Of a stretch of 64,000 nt of DNA, positions 60,489 to 64,000 are shown in pieces (the stretch's first letter is position 1; every line of letters begins with the position of its first letter). A program made the translations under genes and the position numbers. Where the stretch lies: positions 2,976,001 through 3,040,000 of the forward strand of contig NC_013037.1 in the NCBI RefSeq assembly GCF_000023125.1, read 5' to 3'. The notes below the pieces were generated by a model that ran no database searches, was not told the DNA's origin, and saw only the letters and a list, made by a program, of their open reading frames with translations. This DNA comes from Dyadobacter fermentans DSM 18053 (lineage in GTDB: Bacteria; Bacteroidota; Bacteroidia; Cytophagales; Spirosomataceae).

Positions 60489-61370
60489 ATGCTTGCCAAA
60501 GTGCTTTCACTCAAATTGCCCTCTTCACGGACCTGGATCATCGTTCCCGCTGCGGCTATCCTGTTGCTGCTGGGCCTGCTTCTGACAAATGGAGTCATTT
60601 CCGTTTCATCCGAACAGGTGACCGAGTTCCTTACCGGTGATTTCGCCTTGTACGTCCTGGTGGGACTGGCGGCGCAGCTGGTGGACGGTGCTTTGGGAAT
60701 GGCCTATGGCGTTACTTCCAACTCCTTTTTGCTCAGCGTGGGTGTTACACCGGCCGTAAGCAGCGCGAGCGTGCACTTCGCCGAGATGTTTACCACAGGC
60801 GCGTCGGCGATCTCCCATTTCCGTTTTAAAAATATCAACAAGAAGCTGTTCAAAAGCTTGCTGATTCCCGGCGTTCTGGGCGCGATCGCGGGTGCTTACC
60901 TACTCTCGGATGTGATCGATGGCGACTTCATCAAGCCGTTCATTGCGTTCTACATGCTCATTCTCGGAGTGATTATTATCCGCAAAGCATTGCAAAAGAC
61001 TTTTGTAAAGAATAAAACCAAACGCATCAGCGTCCTGGCAGCGGCAGGCGGATTCCTGGATTCCATCGGCGGTGGCGGCTGGGGCCCTATTGTTACTTCT
61101 ACACTCCTCGGCCAGGGCCGCGATCCACGGTATACGATCGGATCGGTGAATGCCGCCGAATTTGCAGTTGCATTCGCGAGCGGTATCACATTCATGCTTT
61201 TTACGGGTGTGGATAGCTGGAAAGTGGTGCTGGGATTGATCGTCGGCGGTGTTATTGCCGCTCCGGTGGGCGCAATGATGGTGGGCAAGATCAAACGCAA
61301 ACCGCTCATGCTGCTGGTAGGAACGCTGGTAATCGGACTGAGCATCCGCACCATTCTGCTCAGCATTTAA
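60489..61370 (+). CDS. Sulfite exporter TauE/SafE family membrane protein
   Basis: A 293-residue permease with about eight spans. It has the family repeat: YVLVGLAAQLVDGALGMAYGVTSNSFLLSVG in the first half and AAAGGFLDSIGGGGWGPIVTSTLL in the second. Members export sulfite, sulfonates or organic sulfur anions. It is single, with no sulfur-metabolism neighbour other than the nearby thiamine genes. Confidence 0.9.
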   Translation: MLAKVLSLKLPSSRTWIIVPAAAILLLLGLLLTNGVISVSSEQVTEFLTGDFALYVLVGLAAQLVDGALGMAYGVTSNSFLLSVGVTPAVSSASVHFAEMFTTGASAISHFRFKNINKKLFKSLLIPGVLGAIAGAYLLSDVIDGDFIKPFIAFYMLILGVIIIRKALQKTFVKNKTKRISVLAAAGGFLDSIGGGGWGPIVTSTLLGQGRDPRYTIGSVNAAEFAVAFASGITFMLFTGVDSWKVVLGLIVGGVIAAPVGAMMVGKIKRKPLMLLVGTLVIGLSIRTILLSI

Positions 61371-61405
61371 TCACTTCACTTCCTCGATTTCCCGCGCATT
61401 TTGCC

Positions 61406-61413
61406 TAGTTTTG
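61406..61413 (+). promoter_or_regulatory. TAnnTTTG element before nuoA
   Basis: TAGTTTTG matches the -7 consensus exactly, 20 bp upstream of the ATG at 61434, indicating that nuoA has its own promoter. Confidence 0.45.
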
Positions 61414-61433
61414 CACAAACCAGGCACATTACC

Positions 61434-61901
61434 ATGCTTTCCGATTTCGGTTACATTCTGCTCTTCATCATTGCCGCGCTGGTATTGCTCGGCCTAATGC
61501 TTACTATCGCCAGGTTTCTGCGCCCGCATAAACCCAATGAAGAGAAACTGACCACCTACGAGTCGGGCGAAGAGCCGCTGGGGAATGCCAATATCCAGTT
61601 CAATGTCCGGTTTTACGTCGTAGCGCTGATCTTCGTGCTGTTTGAAGTGGAGCTGCTGTTCCTGTTTCCGTGGTCGGTGGTGTTCGGCAGCGAGGAGCTT
61701 ATCGAACAAACTGGCGGCCAATGGGGCTGGTTTGCAATGGCAGAAATGACCGTTTTCATCGGTATCCTCATCTTCGGCCTCGCCTACGCCTGGGCCAAAG
61801 GTTACCTCGATTGGGTACTACCCAAACCTCAGATCCCGGAAGTAAAATCGCCCGTGCCTGCGGATTTGTATGCGAAGGTGAATGAGCGGTATAAGAAGTA
61901 G
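61434..61901 (+). CDS. nuoA: NADH-quinone oxidoreductase subunit A
   Basis: A 155-residue three-span membrane protein with complex I subunit A signatures: YESGEEPLGNANIQFNVRFY and IFVLFEVELLFLFPW, including the conserved Glu of span 2. It belongs to the membrane arm of complex I. The ATG at 61434 is preferred over 61401. Unusually, no nuoB-N follows: the next genes are a VapBC pair on the opposite strand, so the subunit is encoded apart from the rest. Confidence 0.92.
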   Translation: MLSDFGYILLFIIAALVLLGLMLTIARFLRPHKPNEEKLTTYESGEEPLGNANIQFNVRFYVVALIFVLFEVELLFLFPWSVVFGSEELIEQTGGQWGWFAMAEMTVFIGILIFGLAYAWAKGYLDWVLPKPQIPEVKSPVPADLYAKVNERYKK

Positions 61902-61908
61902 CAACATG

Positions 61909-62316
61909 TTAGTCTATCCAGTTTTCCAGCCCGCGCAGAGGTAAATTGACAAAATCTTTTGTGTTACGTGTGACCAGCACTAGATTATGGGCGATTGCAG
62001 TAGAGCCAATCAGCAAATCAAATTCGCCAACCGGTTTTCCAGCCCGTCTCAGACGAACTTTCTGCTGCGCATATGTTTCGAATCCGTCGCCAATCAACAA
62101 TATTCTTCCAGAGAAGGCACTTTGTAACCAGTTGAGATTGTCACGATTCGACTCCCGTCGAGCTGGCGCACTGTTTTCCACGCCGAACATTAACTCCAGA
62201 ACAGTGATTTCCGACAAAAAACATTGAGCTAACCCGATAGCTTCAATTTTACCAAGCAGTTCGTCGTCACCTTTAAACAAGTGGATGCAGATATTCGTAT
62301 CCAGTAAGTAGCTCAT
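61909..62316 (-). CDS. vapC: VapC-type PIN-domain toxin
   Basis: A 135-residue PIN-domain ribonuclease with the four acidic residues in place: Asp6 (LLDTN), Glu41 (VLELMFG), Asp100 (GEFDLLIGSTA) and Asp121 (NTKDF). It would cut tRNA or mRNA when freed from its antitoxin. It overlaps the antitoxin gene by 4 bp (ATGA), the classic type II arrangement. Confidence 0.92.
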   Translation of the reverse strand: MSYLLDTNICIHLFKGDDELLGKIEAIGLAQCFLSEITVLELMFGVENSAPARRESNRDNLNWLQSAFSGRILLIGDGFETYAQQKVRLRRAGKPVGEFDLLIGSTAIAHNLVLVTRNTKDFVNLPLRGLENWID

Positions 62317-62555
62317 AGTTCAACATCGCGCGGCTGATCGTTTCGGGCATTATATATGGCTGCTTCCAGATCATCCGCCGTCTCGTCCCCACCCCAACTT
62401 CCCGCGAACTTCCGCAAGGCGTTTTTCTGATCTGAATGAATGTCATCATCCTCGCCGGAACTTTCCCACACAGACAGGCCTAAACGCTCAGCCAATACTT
62501 TCAGCAGCGCCAGGTCATTGTCATTTTTCGTTTCGATGGTTATTGTATGTGTCAT
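62313..62555 (-). CDS. Antitoxin of the VapC toxin
   Basis: An 80-residue protein: an N-terminal beta-strand and helix (HTITIETKNDNDLALLKVLAERLGL), then an acidic, flexible C-terminal part that would wrap the toxin. The ATG at 62555 is chosen over 62576. The DNA-binding fold is not clearly MazE/AbrB or RHH, so its subfamily is open. Antitoxin identity follows from the overlap with vapC. Confidence 0.8.
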   Translation of the reverse strand: MTHTITIETKNDNDLALLKVLAERLGLSVWESSGEDDDIHSDQKNALRKFAGSWGGDETADDLEAAIYNARNDQPRDVEL

Positions 62556-62786
62556 ATATATCTCTTCTTCGCGCAATCTAGTCAGTACATTTACGGGTCA
62601 ATTTAAGTCAAATTAATGAGTTCTTCAATACCCGTTCTCCACCTTCTTAAATATATAACTTTCTGATAAACAACCGCATGAATTACCGAACGGCCGGTTT
62701 GTTTTATTGAATTATATTGACAGTTACTTAAAAATTGCCGACTTTTCAGGCTTATTACCCAGTTCTGTCATCATCAACAAAACAAT

Positions 62787-63128
62787 ATGGAGGCTTTCGC
62801 AAAAAACCTGCGCGAGAAGCGGGAGCGGAAAGGATTTTCCGCAGCTCACCTGGCATCGCTGCTCCTGATCAGTGAGGAGCAGTACAACGACCTGGAAAAC
62901 GGGCACACCAGCCCGAGCGTCGGTACCCTGAAACAACTCTCCGTGATCCTCAACAGCACCGTGCCCGAGCTGCTGACCGACCGCGCCGTGCTGGAACTCG
63001 TACACGGCCAGCAAGCCGGGCATTTCACGGCGGAATCGCTGAGTGAGTTGGATAAGGATACCTATATTAAAATACTGGAAAACCAGCTGCGCACGCTCCT
63101 GGCTGAGAAAAAGGGCACGCTATCCTAG
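62787..63128 (+). CDS. XRE-family helix-turn-helix regulator
   Basis: A 113-residue protein with an N-terminal XRE HTH (NLREKRERKGFSAAHLASLLLISEEQYNDLENGHTSPSVGTLKQLS, residues about 7-60) and a C-terminal helical tail (KDTYIKILENQLRTLLAEKK) that probably dimerises. Standalone; its target is unknown. Its stop overlaps the convergent outer-membrane gene by 4 bp. Confidence 0.88.
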   Translation: MEAFAKNLREKRERKGFSAAHLASLLLISEEQYNDLENGHTSPSVGTLKQLSVILNSTVPELLTDRAVLELVHGQQAGHFTAESLSELDKDTYIKILENQLRTLLAEKKGTLS

Positions 63129-63868
63129 TGCATTCCGCCCCATTTCTTCATGTTCGGCCGTGGGAAGAATACCAGTCCCAGCTGCACATAGAGCTGGTTC
63201 ACTTTCAACCGCGAGAGGTCATCGACCGTTACATTATCGCCTTTCCACTTCCGTCTTCCGAGAATGGGCTGGTGGTAAGTCAGCTTGCCGCTCAAGTATA
63301 CTTTTTCATGGATTTTCGGCAGGAAATCCATCTTATAGTCCACACCGATACCGCCGTGCAGGTTGATATTACCCGTGTAGAGCTTCACCGCTTGGTAACC
63401 CGACGGATTGTTGAGCAGCTGCTGGGCAGATACCGAAGCATTGCTCTTGATATTCAGCCGGTAAAGCATGAAATCGGCGCCGAGCGGGATGGTCACGTTC
63501 CACCGCTGGTTATTCACGAGCTTCGGCCCGCCGTCCGTTCCGATGCCAATTCCATTCAGGTAAGCCTTGCGGACGTCGCGATCGGACGTGTAGTTAGTGC
63601 TGTTCATGAGGATGATCCTGGCCTCCGAAAACCATCTTTGCGATTCGGTGCGGCGTGCGAGCACGAGGTTGCCCATAAAAGAAGTGAACGGTTTCACCTG
63701 CAAATCCGACAGCTGGTTGCGCAAGGTCTTGTTATTGGGCAGCGCGCCCAGTTCGACGTAGATTGCCATTCCGCTTTTGAAGATCCGCACGGTTGAATCG
63801 GATTGCGCAATGGCGCTTCCCGCGAAACATGCCGAAATCAGGAAACTGAGAAGTAATTTTTGTTTCAT
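63125..63868 (-). CDS. Exported outer-membrane beta-barrel-like protein
   Basis: 247 residues from the ATG at 63868, which opens a signal peptide (MKQKLLLSFLISACFAGSAIAQ); the frame to 63988 adds 40 atypical residues. The mature part has alternating beta-strands (LSGKLTYHQPILGRRKW, LYVQLGLVFF) typical of a small porin-like barrel. No characterised family is recognised. Confidence 0.7.
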   Translation of the reverse strand: MKQKLLLSFLISACFAGSAIAQSDSTVRIFKSGMAIYVELGALPNNKTLRNQLSDLQVKPFTSFMGNLVLARRTESQRWFSEARIILMNSTNYTSDRDVRKAYLNGIGIGTDGGPKLVNNQRWNVTIPLGADFMLYRLNIKSNASVSAQQLLNNPSGYQAVKLYTGNINLHGGIGVDYKMDFLPKIHEKVYLSGKLTYHQPILGRRKWKGDNVTVDDLSRLKVNQLYVQLGLVFFPRPNMKKWGGMH

Positions 63869-64000
63869 ACAGTTGAAGTGTTGTCTTTGTTTTGTAACGC
63901 GGCCTGAAACCGATTCTTGCCAAATATGGTTAGTTTTGCAGGAGATAGTGCATAAGCAATGCAATATCCATACCAATAGACGCTTCATTACAATATAAAT

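Overview
The window reads as a chromosomal segment of a Bacteroidota bacterium, most likely Cytophagales/Spirosomaceae and Dyadobacter-like; that placement is inferred from gene content, not from a search. Supporting signs are two SusC/SusD pairs with ECF-sigma/FecR regulators, promoter elements of the Bacteroidota type (TTG, then TAnnTTTG), a MoeB/ThiF-rhodanese fusion, DUF2851, the short Bacteroidota AMP nucleosidase and many exported beta-propeller enzymes. No rRNA, tRNA, CRISPR array, transposase or prophage was seen.

Layout. 1-15.4 kb is mostly housekeeping and small operons: peptidoglycan transglycosylase, CCA-adding enzyme, a TumE-type toxin pair, truncated haemoglobin, AMP nucleosidase, MarR and YceI, Maf, a GH13 glycosidase, a gluconolactonase-like protein, a GtrA protein and a thiolase. 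15.5-20.7 kb holds an MHS-family transporter with a tiny membrane partner, a CBM9-like protein and a lactonase, separated by clusters of hairpin repeats.

21-35.3 kb is one long gene train: ECF sigma, FecR anti-sigma, SusC, SusD, a Tat-exported SelA-like PLP enzyme, an exported amidohydrolase, a PQQ-type dehydrogenase fused to cytochrome c, a free cytochrome c, a second dehydrogenase-like propeller and a Tat-exported RidA. Together they suggest a substrate that is deacylated, oxidised and deaminated outside the cytoplasm, with electrons passed to cytochrome c. This is the best candidate here for an undescribed pathway. A related locus at 35.8-50.7 kb has its own sigma factor, FecR, SusC/SusD and a paralogous amidohydrolase, followed by a CocE/NonD hydrolase, an exported RraA-like aldolase and a bile-acid-symporter-family transporter.

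51.4-58.2 kb is a thiamine operon behind a TPP riboswitch: thiS, thiC, a TenI-ThiE fusion, thiG, thiH and thiF-rhodanese. A nitrilase-family gene follows. 59-64 kb carries an AAA ATPase of the DUF4143 type behind 32-bp repeats, a TauE/SafE permease, an orphan nuoA, a VapBC pair, an XRE regulator and an outer-membrane protein.

A recurring theme between genes is inverted-repeat DNA. Several spacers consist of 7- or 8-bp tandem units on one strand followed by the reverse-complement units. The units differ in sequence from place to place but the architecture is the same. Others are clusters of short-stem hairpins resembling REP elements, or 75-85 bp imperfect palindromes. Several of these lie inside apparent operons.
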